DNA of 64,000 nucleotides. Source: Halotia branconii CENA392 (GTDB lineage Bacteria; Cyanobacteriota; Cyanobacteriia; Cyanobacteriales; Nostocaceae). Positions 8,346 to 17,604 of this stretch are shown here, in pieces. A model generated the notes under the pieces. The model searched no databases and was not told the DNA's origin. It saw only the letters and a list, made by a program, of their open reading frames with translations. The DNA lies in the NCBI RefSeq assembly GCF_029953635.1, contig NZ_CP124543.1, positions 1,157,455 to 1,221,454 of the forward strand, in the 5' to 3' direction. How positions within the stretch are numbered: position 1 is the stretch's first letter; every line of letters begins with the position of its first letter. The translations under genes and the position numbers were made by a program.

Positions 8346-8378
8346 ATCCCATCCCCTTTTAGGAGTGGGATGAGCTTA
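8334..8378. repeat. 45-bp hairpin repeat, copy A
   Basis: A 45-bp unit from CACTGACACGAAATCCC to GGGATGAGCTTA, matched with only two differences at 18228-18272. Its centre folds as TCCCA...TGGGA with an inner CCCC/GGAG stem around a TTTTA loop. The form (stem-loop followed by a short conserved tail) resembles right ends and omega-RNA 3' ends of IS200/IS605 elements, but no tnpA/tnpB is nearby. It is about 100 bp before modA. Confidence 0.6.
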
Positions 8379-8477
8379 ATCAAAGGCATTATTTAGGAAA
8401 GTTTAAAAGTCCAATCACAAAAGGACAGCATTCTTTTCTCTTGTGTCTCAGTCGTTGTATCCCACCGTTAAATATAA

Positions 8478-9308
8478 ATGAAGAGAAGACGTTTTTTTGC
8501 CTTAATTACTTGGATATCTATTTCATTTTTAGCAGTTGTTGGTTGCAGTCAACTTACATCAAATACTCCTGCCAATCAAGCTACACAGTCGCCAAATACA
8601 CAGTCACAAGCTGCACAGTTAACGGTATCAGCTGCTGCCAGTATGCAAGATGCGATGAAAGCAGTCGGACAAGCTTATCAACAAGAACACTCAAACACTA
8701 AAATTACCTATAATTTTGGTAGTTCAGGTACTTTGGCTCAACAGATTCAACAGGGCGCACCAGCGGATATTTTCATATCAGCGAACGAGAAATTTATGGA
8801 TGAGTTAGATAAAAAAGACCTTTTACTTCCAGGAACTCGCAAAGACCTGTTAAAAAATGATGTTGTCTTGATTGTACCCAACAAAGCTAATGCTCCCAAT
8901 ATCTCTGACTTTCAACAGTTGACAAGTTCAAACATTAAAAGGTTTTCCATTGGAGATCCAGAAAGCGTACCTGCTGGACGATATGCCAAAGAAGTTTTGA
9001 CGAATGCGAAAATTTACGATCGCCTCAAATCAAAGACTGTCTTTGCTAAAGACGTGCGTCAAGTCTTATCTTACGTAGAGTTGGGTAACGTTGATGCAGG
9101 TATTGTCTACGCTACAGATGCCAAAATTTCAGACAAAGTTAAAGTTGTAGCTACTGCACCAGAAAATACTCACAAACCAATTGTTTACCCAGTGGGAGCA
9201 ATCAAACGTACTCAAAATCCAGAGGCGGCTAAGGAGTTTATTCAATTTTTAAAGAGCGATCGCGCTACAGATGCCTTTAAAAAATATGGCTTTCAAATCG
9301 CTAACTAA
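8478..9308 (+). CDS. modA: Molybdate-binding lipoprotein ModA (ABC transporter)
   Basis: A 276-residue periplasmic solute-binding protein. The N-terminus has a basic start, a hydrophobic core and a lipobox ending in C23 (AVVGCSQ), followed by a Gln/Ser/Thr-rich linker. The mature part has the ModA signature SAAASMQDAMKAVGQAY, the oxyanion-binding segment GSSGTLAQQIQQGAPADIFISA, and DVRQVLSYVELGNVDAGIVYATDA. It captures molybdate (or tungstate) for the permease encoded by the next gene. The structured leader and foldback repeats lie directly upstream, and a hairpin separates it from modBC, so expression of the two genes may be differently tuned. Confidence 0.95.
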   Translation: MKRRRFFALITWISISFLAVVGCSQLTSNTPANQATQSPNTQSQAAQLTVSAAASMQDAMKAVGQAYQQEHSNTKITYNFGSSGTLAQQIQQGAPADIFISANEKFMDELDKKDLLLPGTRKDLLKNDVVLIVPNKANAPNISDFQQLTSSNIKRFSIGDPESVPAGRYAKEVLTNAKIYDRLKSKTVFAKDVRQVLSYVELGNVDAGIVYATDAKISDKVKVVATAPENTHKPIVYPVGAIKRTQNPEAAKEFIQFLKSDRATDAFKKYGFQIAN

Positions 9309-9328
9309 GTAGCTAACCCTTATAAAAC

Positions 9329-9371
9329 CGTTGAGGCTTTCAGCAAGTTAAGCGAAGCCTCGACGTTTATT
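9329..9371 (+). terminator. Intercistronic hairpin between modA and modBC
   Basis: CGTTGAGGCTT (9329-9339) pairs with AAGCCTCGACG (9355-9365), including one G-T pair, followed by a short TTTAT. It could be a partial terminator, or an mRNA-stabilising stem that raises modA over modBC, as is common for binding-protein genes. Confidence 0.65.
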
Positions 9372-9387
9372 ATCAGACATAACTCCT

Positions 9388-11268
9388 ATGGAATTTGACT
9401 TATCTCCTTTATGGATTTCTCTGAAAACTGCCTCAGTCGCTACAATCTTCGCCTTTTTTGCGGGAATTGCCGCAGCAGGTTGGATGAAAGAATACAAAGG
9501 CAAAGCCAGAGGAGTCCTTGACGGGATCTTCACTCTTCCTTTAGTTCTACCGCCAACAGTAGTGGGTTTTTTGCTGCTATTGTTGTTTGGAATTAATAGT
9601 CCGGTGGGAAATTTTTTGATGCAAATAGGAATTACTGTTATCTTTTCTTGGCTGGCCACTGTTATTGCATCAACAGTAGTTGCCTTTCCTTTAATGTATA
9701 AAACCGTATTAAGCTCTTTTGAACAAGTCGATAGTGATTTGAGTAATTGCGCTCGCACTCTAGGGACTTCTGAGTGGAAAATTTTTTGGTTAATTGTTTT
9801 ACCATTAGCTTGGCCAGGAGTTATAGCGGGAACAATTTTAGCTTTTGCCAGAGCTTTGGGAGAATTTGGTGCTACCTTAATGCTAGCTGGCAGTATACCA
9901 GGCAGAACGCAAACAATGCCGATCGCGATTTTTTTCGCTGCGGAAGCCGGTAATATGCGGAAAGCTTTAATTTGGGTATTGGTAATGGTGGCAATTTCTC
10001 TAGCTGTGATTGTTGCTATTAACTATTGGGATCAATCGCAACGTCTTTCTAAAAATAGAGAACCAAAAGGTGTCAATTTGATTAAAAGTCTGAGCAACTT
10101 CGTCATTTTCGCTCAGTTTGCAGACATCAAGCTTGCTGATACCCAGACTTCATCAAGACAAAGAAATAGAATTTTGGAACATCAAGTTAATGGGTGTAGC
10201 AAAGAACTTATAGTTAATCTCGAAAAGAATTTTCAAAGTTTTCAATTAAACGTTAACTTTACCGCAGATAAAAACACTTTAGGATTATTAGGTGCTTCTG
10301 GTTCTGGTAAAAGTATGACCTTGCGTTGTATCGCCGGATTGGAAAAGCCAAATCAGGGATGTATTGTTTTGAATGGACGAGTTTTGTTTGACTCCCAACG
10401 AAAAGTTAATGTTCCTAGCCGTCAGCGCCGCATTGGTTTTTTGTTTCAAAACTATGCGCTTTTTCCTCACATGACTGTGGCGCAGAATATTGGTTTTGGT
10501 CTACAAGAACTACCAAAAAACGAACGGCGATCGCGGGTGCAACAATATATTAATATGATGCAATTGCAAAGTTTAGAAAACCGTTACCCCCATCAAATAT
10601 CCGGTGGACAGCAGCAACGAGTCGCCCTCGCTAGAGCTTTGGTAATTGAACCAGAAGCATTATTACTAGATGAACCACTTTCAGCACTTGATACTTACCT
10701 ACGTAACCAAATTGAAAAATTGCTGAGAAAAGTTCTTTCCTCCTATGAAGGTATAACTTTATTTGTGACACATAAACTAGAAGAAGCTTATCGTGTTAGT
10801 AACAATATTTTAGTGCTGTCACAAGGAGAAGTGGTTGCCAACGATTCTAAAGAAAACATTTTTGAGCGACCATCAAACTTAGTCGTCGCTAAAATCACAG
10901 AATGTAAAAATATTTCTCGCACCCAAGCTGTTGATTCTCAACAAGTCAAAGCTTTAGATTGGAATTGTAATTTAAAAGTGGTAGAACCTATCCTTAATTC
11001 CTTAAAATATGTGGGAATACGCGCCCATCACCTCACCTTTTGTGACGAACCAAATCAGGAAAATACTTTTCCTTGTTGGGTTGCTGATATAAGTGAAACC
11101 CAGCATCGAGTGACTGTATATCTTAAACTACATTACCTTCCCGGTGACTCTGAAGATTACGATTTACAAGTGGAAGTTTATAAAGAAAAATGGACTAATC
11201 TCAAAGATAGCCCCTTCCCTTGGTACATTCATTTAGATCCGCTACGTTTGATTTTGATGGAAAGTTAA
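9388..11268 (+). CDS. modBC: Fused molybdate permease-ATPase ModBC
   Basis: A 626-residue fusion. Residues 1-225 are the ModB permease, with several membrane segments and the EAA loop (DSDLSNCARTLGTSEWKIFWLIVLPLAWPG). After a linker of about 55 residues comes a ModC ATPase: Walker A GASGSGKS (about 303-310), Q-loop FLFQNYALFPHM, signature ISGGQQQRVALARAL (about 404), Walker B ALLLDEPLSALD and switch FVTHK. The C-terminal extension (from about 495) is divergent and without a clear TOBE repeat. The fusion is known in cyanobacteria. With ModA it makes a complete molybdate importer, needed for nitrate reductase and, where present, Mo-nitrogenase. Confidence 0.95.
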   Translation: MEFDLSPLWISLKTASVATIFAFFAGIAAAGWMKEYKGKARGVLDGIFTLPLVLPPTVVGFLLLLLFGINSPVGNFLMQIGITVIFSWLATVIASTVVAFPLMYKTVLSSFEQVDSDLSNCARTLGTSEWKIFWLIVLPLAWPGVIAGTILAFARALGEFGATLMLAGSIPGRTQTMPIAIFFAAEAGNMRKALIWVLVMVAISLAVIVAINYWDQSQRLSKNREPKGVNLIKSLSNFVIFAQFADIKLADTQTSSRQRNRILEHQVNGCSKELIVNLEKNFQSFQLNVNFTADKNTLGLLGASGSGKSMTLRCIAGLEKPNQGCIVLNGRVLFDSQRKVNVPSRQRRIGFLFQNYALFPHMTVAQNIGFGLQELPKNERRSRVQQYINMMQLQSLENRYPHQISGGQQQRVALARALVIEPEALLLDEPLSALDTYLRNQIEKLLRKVLSSYEGITLFVTHKLEEAYRVSNNILVLSQGEVVANDSKENIFERPSNLVVAKITECKNISRTQAVDSQQVKALDWNCNLKVVEPILNSLKYVGIRAHHLTFCDEPNQENTFPCWVADISETQHRVTVYLKLHYLPGDSEDYDLQVEVYKEKWTNLKDSPFPWYIHLDPLRLILMES

Positions 11269-11973
11269 GGTTTTTTCTAAGACGCTGGCTGAAGTTTCTA
11301 CCGCAAGTAGATCTTATGGATGTTGTTGAATAGGGGTATAAATTCAACAGAATGCGTGGCTTTTTTCTCCGTAGTAATACGTTAACATACAGATAGTAAG
11401 ATATTGAGATAAAGATAATTTAAAAGAAATTATAAATAACTGAAACTCCAGACAATTGAAGGATTTGCTGAAATTTTCCCGGAAGTAGAAGAACTTAACT
11501 TGAAATAAAAAATAGAAGAGGGGACTAATATGATTTACCCCAAAGAAGAAGCGTAAATCCTGACAAATCCTGTTGGAAATTACAAGTAAAAATGTCATAA
11601 GTGCGGCAGAATCTTCCATAAAACTACAAGCAAATGCCAAAAAATAGAGTCGCACAACTTTCTTGGTCAGATATACCAAGTTAAAATCTCTATTGCTATA
11701 GCAATTAAGAGTAAATGCTAATCACAGTCAAATCTGCAAGTGAAAAAATGCAAATAATAATTGCATGGGACTTGTCTTGGGAAGCATTTGTGTAACTAGA
11801 TTGTCAGTCGTTCTAGAAAATTTGTAGTTTTCAAATCGGCAACTTTTTATTAGCAGATGTGCTTTTGTAGCGCATTTTGAACAGACGCGATTAATAGCTG
11901 TAGAATCAGCAGACCTTCAGATTTCTTTCCATTTGTCGAAACGAGCAAACTAAATTATAGAAGGTAATGCAAC
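11269..11973. other. 705-bp intergenic region, no supported gene
   Basis: The region is AT-rich throughout. A 111-codon minus-strand frame (11344-11679) is very rich in Phe, Leu and Ser, matches no family I know and is probably chance. There is no obvious repeat or terminator after modBC. The last about 100 bp presumably contain the promoter of the L,D-transpeptidase. Confidence 0.5.
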
Positions 11974-12498
11974 ATGCAAAGTTGGATACGTTGCTCAGGA
12001 ACTTTCTGCACAGGTGTAGCGTTAATGATGGCGACTCTAACTTCTTGGTCGCTACCAACTACAGCTGACCCCAGTTCTTTTATAGCTAGAAGTGCATCAG
12101 TTAATGACAAAAGCATTACTATATCCGATACTCGGCTAGCATCTTTACCTCGCCGGATTGAAATAGACTTGTCTGAGCAGCGCTTACGTGCATGGGAAGG
12201 AAAAAGATTAGTATATTCATTCCGAATTTCCACAGGAAAGCGCTCGACTCCTACACCCAGAGGAAAGTTTTTGATTAATTCTAAATATCGCACTAACAGA
12301 ATGCGGGGCAGAGGTTACGACATTCCCGATGTTCCTTATGCAATGTATTTTCATAGAGGCTATGCTATTCATGGCGCGTACTGGCATAACCGATTTGGGG
12401 TTCCAGTTAGTCATGGTTGCGTGAATTTGCCAGTTAAACAAGCCCGCCAACTATACAACTGGTCTTCTGTGGGAACTTTAGTAGTAGTGCATCGGTAA
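11974..12498 (+). CDS. L,D-transpeptidase (YkuD family)
   Basis: A 174-residue exported protein with an N-terminal signal-like hydrophobic stretch (residues 10-30). The YkuD catalytic domain starts near residue 58 ([21 protein letters not shown]). The catalytic His is in YAIHGAYW and the nucleophile is C149 in SHGCVNLP, matching the family motif HX(14-17)[S/T]HGChN. The preceding [14 protein letters not shown] segment is also typical. Such enzymes make 3-3 cross-links or attach proteins to peptidoglycan in the periplasm. The ATG has AAGG about 11 bases upstream. The gene is followed by a strong terminator. Confidence 0.93.
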   Translation: MQSWIRCSGTFCTGVALMMATLTSWSLPTTADPSSFIARSASVNDKSITISDTRLASLPRRIEIDLSEQRLRAWEGKRLVYSFRISTGKRSTPTPRGKFLINSKYRTNRMRGRGYDIPDVPYAMYFHRGYAIHGAYWHNRFGVPVSHGCVNLPVKQARQLYNWSSVGTLVVVHR

Positions 12499-12523
12499 AT
12501 AATATTGTTTCACTTTTAAATTG

Positions 12524-12563
12524 GCTACAAATAGACCGTAGAAAAGGCTATTTGTAGCTTTTA
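12524..12563 (+). terminator. Intrinsic terminator of the L,D-transpeptidase gene
   Basis: GCTACAAATAG (12524-12534) and CTATTTGTAGC (12548-12558) form a perfect 11-bp stem followed by TTTTA. Confidence 0.88.
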
Positions 12564-12848
12564 TCAAAAGGCGATCGCGTTACCCACTTCTTCTCTTTCA
12601 GAGACGCTGACGCGAACAAGGAGTGTCAGTAATAGTACTTAGGCTCCGCTCAGTAACCATCGCCCCGTCGCCGTCAGGTGTTAGTAGTCAGTGATGCACT
12701 GAGTTTCGACACTTCGACAGGCGCAGCGCGGCAGTTGAGTTTCGACTTCGCTCAACTACCGCGATGCAAATTAGAGGGCTTTACCCTTGATTCGCTAGCT
12801 GTATCCTTTAAGGCAGGAATGAGCTTTCAGGGTAACTGAAACTTTTCC
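12564..12848. repeat. Repeat-rich spacer with degraded hairpin elements
   Basis: This non-coding stretch holds a GC-rich foldback (CAGTTGAGTTTCGACTTCGCTCAACTA, about 12732-12758), the string AAGGAGTGTCAGT (about 12617) that echoes AAGGAGTGTCC at 8192, and at about 12805-12826 TATCCTTTAAGGCAGGAATGAGCTT, a weak relative of the 45-bp hairpin repeat (copies at 8334 and 18228). It looks like layered remnants of small mobile repeats. Confidence 0.4.
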
Positions 12849-13133
12849 TTATAAATACTTGCTCAGCATTTGCTCTAATTGCTGCACACTAGCACGCGGA
12901 GAAGGACGTGGCAAAGGCATTTCAATCAAATCTTCTGACTTGGCGCTCTTGGCATCTTGGCGGTTCGATAGATAAAGTACTGGCACTTCATACTGATACG
13001 CTTGCAACCAGTCTTCACGAGTCGTAATATCTCGAACTTCAAGCTCAAAATTAAGATTTTGGATTTGTTCTAGCTTTTCTTGTAAACCTTCACACAAATG
13101 ACATCCTGGTTTACTATATAAAATCAATCGCAT
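12849..13133 (-). CDS. Glutaredoxin-like thiol protein (DUF836 type)
   Basis: A 94-residue thioredoxin-fold protein. It begins MRLILYSKPGCHLCEGL with a CxxC redox motif (C11, C14), followed by EVRDITTREDWLQAYQYEVPVLYL, where the cis-Pro of the fold (VPVL) is present. The C-terminal LPRPSPRASVQQLEQML is typical of the DUF836/glutaredoxin-like family. It is probably a cytosolic thiol-disulphide oxidoreductase; its partner is unknown. The segment SNRQDAKSAKSEDLIE is encoded by a repetitive-looking stretch (CTTGGCGCTCTTGGCATCTTGGCGG), perhaps a small repeat expansion inside the gene. Confidence 0.85.
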   Translation of the reverse strand: MRLILYSKPGCHLCEGLQEKLEQIQNLNFELEVRDITTREDWLQAYQYEVPVLYLSNRQDAKSAKSEDLIEMPLPRPSPRASVQQLEQMLSKYL

Positions 13134-13236
13134 TTTTTCTCTTTCTACAAGTCAAAGATATATCCAAAACAGGTGCAAACCGACAAGAATGCACCTATTT
13201 AGATTTTTAATGATGCCTCACATCAGTTCATCCGCA

Positions 13237-14061
13237 TCAAGATTTAACAAATTCCAGCAGGTCGGCGTTGACCTGTTCCTTGCTCGTATCGCCCAGACTG
13301 TGCGCTCCGCCGGGATAAATCTTCAAAGTCGAGTTTTTGACGAGCTTCGCAGATAAAGGGGCAGAAGCACCAATCGGCACGATTTGATCATCATCACCAT
13401 GAATAATCAACGTAGGTACATCAAACTTTTTCAAATCCTCGGTGAAATCTGTTTCTGAAAACGCCTTAATACAGTCATAGGTATTCTTATGACCAGCCAT
13501 CATGCCCTGCATCCACCACGAATAGATTAGCCCTTGGGAGACTTTTGCACTAGGTCGATTGAATCCAAAGAACGGGCCACTGGCTACATCCAGGAAGAAC
13601 TGCGAGCGATCAGCCAAAAATGCCGCACGAAATCCGTCAAAGACTTCAATGGGTAGCCCATCCGGATTCGACTCTGTCTTGAGCATAAGTGGCGGCACTG
13701 CACTCATTAGCACTGTCTTGGACACACGTTTGGTGCCGTGGCGGCCGATGAAGCGCGCCACTTCACCGCCGCCGGTAGAGTGTCCAATCATTACTGCATC
13801 TTTAATATCCAGCGCCTCGAAGAGTTCCGCTAGATCATCGGCGTAGGTATCCATATCATTGCCGTTCCAAGGTTGGCTCGACCGGCCATGACCGCGACGA
13901 TCATGCGCGATGCAGCGGTAGCCGTGGGAGGCGAGAAAAAACATCTGCGATTCCCAAGCATCGGCGCTTAGTGGCCAGCCGTGGCTGAAGACAATAGGCT
14001 GTCCTGCACCCCAGTCTTTGTAATATATTTGCGTACCATCTTTAGTTGTAATTATGCTCAT
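13237..14061 (-). CDS. Alpha/beta hydrolase, non-haem chloroperoxidase/esterase type
   Basis: A 274-residue single-domain alpha/beta hydrolase. The oxyanion strand is [13 protein letters not shown], the nucleophile is S95 in GHSTGGG, the acid is in [11 protein letters not shown] and the His in GGAHSLG. The [30 protein letters not shown] stretch is characteristic of cofactor-free haloperoxidases and arylesterases. The coding sequence is visibly richer in G+C than its neighbours (GCG, CCG, GGC and CGC codons are frequent) and has almost no GCGATCGC sites, which suggests horizontal acquisition, perhaps from a proteobacterium. It stands alone. The natural substrate is unknown; perhydrolase or esterase activity is likely. 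Confidence 0.88.
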   Translation of the reverse strand: MSIITTKDGTQIYYKDWGAGQPIVFSHGWPLSADAWESQMFFLASHGYRCIAHDRRGHGRSSQPWNGNDMDTYADDLAELFEALDIKDAVMIGHSTGGGEVARFIGRHGTKRVSKTVLMSAVPPLMLKTESNPDGLPIEVFDGFRAAFLADRSQFFLDVASGPFFGFNRPSAKVSQGLIYSWWMQGMMAGHKNTYDCIKAFSETDFTEDLKKFDVPTLIIHGDDDQIVPIGASAPLSAKLVKNSTLKIYPGGAHSLGDTSKEQVNADLLEFVKS

Positions 14062-14347
14062 CTGACTTTTATAGTAAATTGTGAGAGTTTCCCAATCTAT
14101 AATTTGGTTCCAGCCATAAAAATAACTGTATCCGTAATCGGTAACTGATCGATAAGTTGATGTATAGCTGATTTCAGCAGTCTTATTTTAATGACTTTTG
14201 CAAAGCGGTTGACCTGATTGCTTGCAAAGGTGACTTATCTATTTTTAAATTCTTCAATTTTGGTTTAACTTAGGACTTACGCACATCGAGTAACAATAAA
14301 AACAGCTAGAGCGATCGCATACACGATAAGATTTGAATAAAAACAGC

Positions 14348-14971
14348 ATGGTTGGCAAATTAATTGTATTTGAAGGGGTAGAAGGCTGTGGCAAAACTAG
14401 CCAAATGCAACTTTGTGGTCAATGGTTAGAGAGTCTAGGTATCTCTGTAATCGCCACTCGTGAACCAGGGGGAACAGAGTTAGGGCTGCATCTGCGTCGC
14501 TTGTTGCTAGAAAAAACAGATAATCAACCAATTGCTGAGGTGACAGAATTACTGTTGTATGCTGCTGATAGGTCGCAACACATTGAACAAGAACTCAAGC
14601 CTAATTTAGCAGCAGGAAAATATATTTTATGCGATCGCTACACTGACTCTACTATTGCCTACCAAGGTTATGGGCGGGGCTTAGACATAAATCTAATCAA
14701 CCAACTTAACTTCATCGCCACTGGTGGGTTAGCAAGTGACCTGACTATCTGGTTAGATGTCGATGTCGAGGTAGGACTAGCCCGTAAAAGAGGAAGCAAA
14801 ACAGGCTTAGACCGCATCGAACAAGAGACAATTGCTTTTCATCAACGTGTTCAACAAGGATATGCAAAATTAGCCGCATCTTATCCATCTCGGATTGTGC
14901 GAGTAGACGGCAACTTGAATCAAGAAACTGTACAAAAAGTGATTCAGGAAATTTTGCGCGTACATCTGTAG
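14348..14971 (+). CDS. tmk: Thymidylate kinase
   Basis: It phosphorylates dTMP to dTDP with ATP in the cytosol. I start it at ATG 14348 (207 aa, MVGKLIVFEGVEG), which fits the family N-terminus; an upstream in-frame TTG at 14333 would add five residues. The P-loop is EGVEGCGKTSQ, the dTMP-binding segment TREPGGTELG follows, the DR(Y/H) motif is CDRYTDSTIAYQGYGRG, and the lid contains ARKRGSKTGLDRIE. The length is normal. The upstream 286 bp contain the phrase TTAGGACTTACGCAC (about 14270-14284), a string common in cyanobacterial spacers, and a GCGATCGC site. Confidence 0.95.
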   Translation: MVGKLIVFEGVEGCGKTSQMQLCGQWLESLGISVIATREPGGTELGLHLRRLLLEKTDNQPIAEVTELLLYAADRSQHIEQELKPNLAAGKYILCDRYTDSTIAYQGYGRGLDINLINQLNFIATGGLASDLTIWLDVDVEVGLARKRGSKTGLDRIEQETIAFHQRVQQGYAKLAASYPSRIVRVDGNLNQETVQKVIQEILRVHL

Positions 14972-15111
14972 CTTGTATTCTGTATCCTATCTTGAAAATA
15001 CTTCAATGTAGATTGCCCCATGCCCACTTGCCCTGAGCGAAGCCGTTCGACGGAGTCGTTCCCGAAGGGTAGGGATGCCCCATGCCCTATGCCCCATGCC
15101 CATTTTCATAC

Positions 15112-16743
15112 TTAACCTTGGCGTGAAGCACGAGGCTTAACTAACTTCCAAAGCGAGTAATATTCATCTTGGTAAACAATATTTGTCTGGGACTGATACT
15201 TGTTTGCTATTTGCCTACGCCAATTATCGGCAGGATTCAAGAGAAAAATATCACTGAATCCATCAGGAATCTGAGGAATGTTTTGATTTTGCATCAATTG
15301 AAATCGCACTTTTGGCTGTGTAAGATAACTCAAAGAAAAGACATTTCCAAAATTAATACCTACAGAATTAGTGATCAAAAGTGGTCGTTTTGATTGATTG
15401 ATCATCTTTGCAACTTGTGGATTACCATAACTAACTCCCTTACTCCACCAAGTTTCTGCTTGATAACTGACTCTACAAGAAACTAATCCACAAATAACTA
15501 TTAATAGCAGGATCATGTGCCAAATGCTTCGGCGTAATAAGTTGCCATTATACAGTTGTGTAGCTAGTAAATAAGCAACAGCTATTTGAATACCTAGATA
15601 AGATGGCATCAAATATGGTTCAGAATTTAAACGTATATCCCCAGAAATTATATCAGGCAATATTAAAGGTAAGGCTGGTATTATAATTAATGCCACAACA
15701 AACAACCAGATTTTGTAATTTGTTCTTAGGCAAAGAGAATAAACAGCATATCCCACCAAACTTACAAAAACTGGCGAAATTAAATATATCCAAAGATTGT
15801 CTAATTTTAAGCCTAAATCAAAAAAAATGCGGCTAACCTGCATCAGCCAAAATGGAATTAAAGGCGTTTGTGATACCTGCACTGCCTTGACATCTGCTGA
15901 AATTAAAAATTGAAAAAAATCAGCCGTCACAATTGTGATCCAAGGCATGAAGGCTAAAAACCCTACCACTGATGCTAACAAATAAGCTCTGACAGTCTCA
16001 TTTAGTTGAAATTTTGCTGTTGTTAATATATAAATTCCATGAGCAAATGCGACAAATACAGTCCACAAAGATGTATAAAGACTCAATATTAAAGTTATTG
16101 CATAAATTCCCCAAAGAGCAAAGCGGTCTGGTAATTTTTGCTGTTGTTCTAACTCGTTTTGCTCTTTGAAGTCTATACAAACTGCTCGTAACAGTGCAGC
16201 ACTGCATAAAATTATAGTGACGAACCAAAGAATATATTCTCGTGCTTCTTGGGCATAAATTATTTGCATAGGGGAAATTGACATCAGTGCGATCGCTACG
16301 GTAGGCATCGATAACGGCACATTGAATAATTCTCGACATAGCCAATAAGTAGCAGGAAAAACTAACAAACTAATCAAGGCAGACAAACTTCTAATTGCTG
16401 ATACTGAACTACCAAAAGTTTTTACCCAAAATCTAGCTATCAAGTAATAAAGTGGCGGATGTTGCGAGTCTTCTTTTATCAAAGACATAATAGTATCATT
16501 GATGCCTGTTTTTAAATTAGGACTTTGAAATTTTTTAAAGTTATCTTGACTAATTACCTGACCATCAAATATTTCTCGTTTAACTTCATTGGCTGTATAA
16601 CCATAAATTCTCAATGAGGTATAAATTTCATCGTGTGAGTAAACTTTGCTATCAAGATTAACAAAGCGAAACAATGTACCCATCATCAACAAAAAAATCA
16701 TTAAAAATCGCAACCAACTCGGAACAAGAGTAAGATGCCGCAT
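15112..16743 (-). CDS. GT39-like polyprenol-sugar glycosyltransferase (membrane)
   Basis: A 543-residue polytopic membrane protein. After the first membrane segment (residues 10-28) comes the first loop with SHDEIYTSLRIYG, the Asp-Glu motif of GT-C enzymes of the GT39/ArnT/PMT type. QHPPLYYLIARFW and GSSVSAIRSLSALISLLVFPATYWL follow, also typical. About ten hydrophobic segments run to residue 450, then a soluble C-terminal domain. These enzymes transfer a sugar from a lipid carrier onto a lipid or protein at the outer side of the membrane. It lies 57 bp downstream of the acyltransferase gene on the same strand, so the two may act on one envelope lipid or glycan. Confidence 0.82.
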   Translation of the reverse strand: MRHLTLVPSWLRFLMIFLLMMGTLFRFVNLDSKVYSHDEIYTSLRIYGYTANEVKREIFDGQVISQDNFKKFQSPNLKTGINDTIMSLIKEDSQHPPLYYLIARFWVKTFGSSVSAIRSLSALISLLVFPATYWLCRELFNVPLSMPTVAIALMSISPMQIIYAQEAREYILWFVTIILCSAALLRAVCIDFKEQNELEQQQKLPDRFALWGIYAITLILSLYTSLWTVFVAFAHGIYILTTAKFQLNETVRAYLLASVVGFLAFMPWITIVTADFFQFLISADVKAVQVSQTPLIPFWLMQVSRIFFDLGLKLDNLWIYLISPVFVSLVGYAVYSLCLRTNYKIWLFVVALIIIPALPLILPDIISGDIRLNSEPYLMPSYLGIQIAVAYLLATQLYNGNLLRRSIWHMILLLIVICGLVSCRVSYQAETWWSKGVSYGNPQVAKMINQSKRPLLITNSVGINFGNVFSLSYLTQPKVRFQLMQNQNIPQIPDGFSDIFLLNPADNWRRQIANKYQSQTNIVYQDEYYSLWKLVKPRASRQG

Positions 16744-16800
16744 AACCTATTATAGGTAAAATTTAATACGTTTTAATTAAATAAAAATCTAAGTATTTAT

Positions 16801-17604
16801 CTACTTTTTCTCACAACCTGGAGAATGCCACCTAGTAAAATCTTCTATATTAGACATAGTTAAAAAATCAATGGTTTTGAATTGGCGATCAATTGCTGGT
16901 AAGCTACATATTTTAGCTCCAATATTTAAATATGCCTGCAAAATATTAGGAATTTCTACATGACATGTATCCAAACTTTCTGAAGAAGTTTCTAGATAAT
17001 ATTGTAAGTTGGGATTAACTAAAATACTCGAATGCATCAAGTTATTTTGCTGGAAGTAGAGATAAGCACAAGTAGCTTCTTTGGCGCATTGAGTGAGTAA
17101 GGATGCACAACCAAAAAAATATTTCTTTTGACTCCAGATAAGATAATTTGCTAATCCTTCCCAAAGTAATAAAAGCGTCTGAATGTTGCGATATTCTTTA
17201 GCTATACATGCACGTCCAACTTCTACAGATGCTTGTAGTACAGAATCAGGAATTTCCTCTAAATTAAATATGTCAGCAGCATCAAAACCCAGCCCTTGCA
17301 TAGCCATTGTATAAGTTTGCATCCGATAGGTTCCAATTGTTTGGCCAGTATGTTTGCAAATGAGCATTAAATGATCGCAGACAGCATCAAACTGATCTTG
17401 ATCCATCTGGTTAAAGCTAGAAGTAGAAAATCCCAAGCCTAACTCTAGATTAAAAACTTCAAACCTTAAACGAAAAATTGAGTCTAATTCTTCTTCATTA
17501 GAGGCAAGTTGTAGGATGTATTTGTCAGTTTCAAGGACAGGAAAGTCTGTCAAAATAGAAGGAGGACTAAGTGGGTAATTGATGTTGCGGTAAGAAATTT
17601 CCAT
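16801..17604 (-). CDS. GNAT-type N-acyltransferase, OlsB-like
   Basis: A 267-residue protein resembling the OlsB/hemolysin-type acyltransferases (PF13444). Recognisable blocks are LRFEVFNLELG, FDAVCDHLMLICKHTGQTIGTYRMQ, VEVGRACIAKEYRNIQTLLLLWEGLANYL and FFGCASLL. OlsB uses acyl-ACP to N-acylate ornithine, the first step of ornithine lipids; relatives make other acyl-amines, and the fold is related to LuxI-type autoinducer synthases. The substrate cannot be told from sequence. The GT39-like gene follows on the same strand, suggesting a shared product such as a glycosylated acyl-amino lipid, but this is inference. Confidence 0.75.
   Translation of the reverse strand: MEISYRNINYPLSPPSILTDFPVLETDKYILQLASNEEELDSIFRLRFEVFNLELGLGFSTSSFNQMDQDQFDAVCDHLMLICKHTGQTIGTYRMQTYTMAMQGLGFDAADIFNLEEIPDSVLQASVEVGRACIAKEYRNIQTLLLLWEGLANYLIWSQKKYFFGCASLLTQCAKEATCAYLYFQQNNLMHSSILVNPNLQYYLETSSESLDTCHVEIPNILQAYLNIGAKICSLPAIDRQFKTIDFLTMSNIEDFTRWHSPGCEKK

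Noticed and set aside
11344..11679. 111-codon minus-strand frame after modBC
   Set aside because: Very Phe/Leu-rich and low-complexity, no family resemblance, no clear ribosome site; probably chance in AT-rich DNA.
14333..14347. TTG start for tmk adding five residues
   Set aside because: The ATG at 14348 gives the usual N-terminus of thymidylate kinases.
16801..17604. LuxI-type autoinducer synthase
   Set aside because: The fold is related, but the blocks FEVFNLELG, CDHLM and FGCASL match the OlsB-like N-acyltransferases better.
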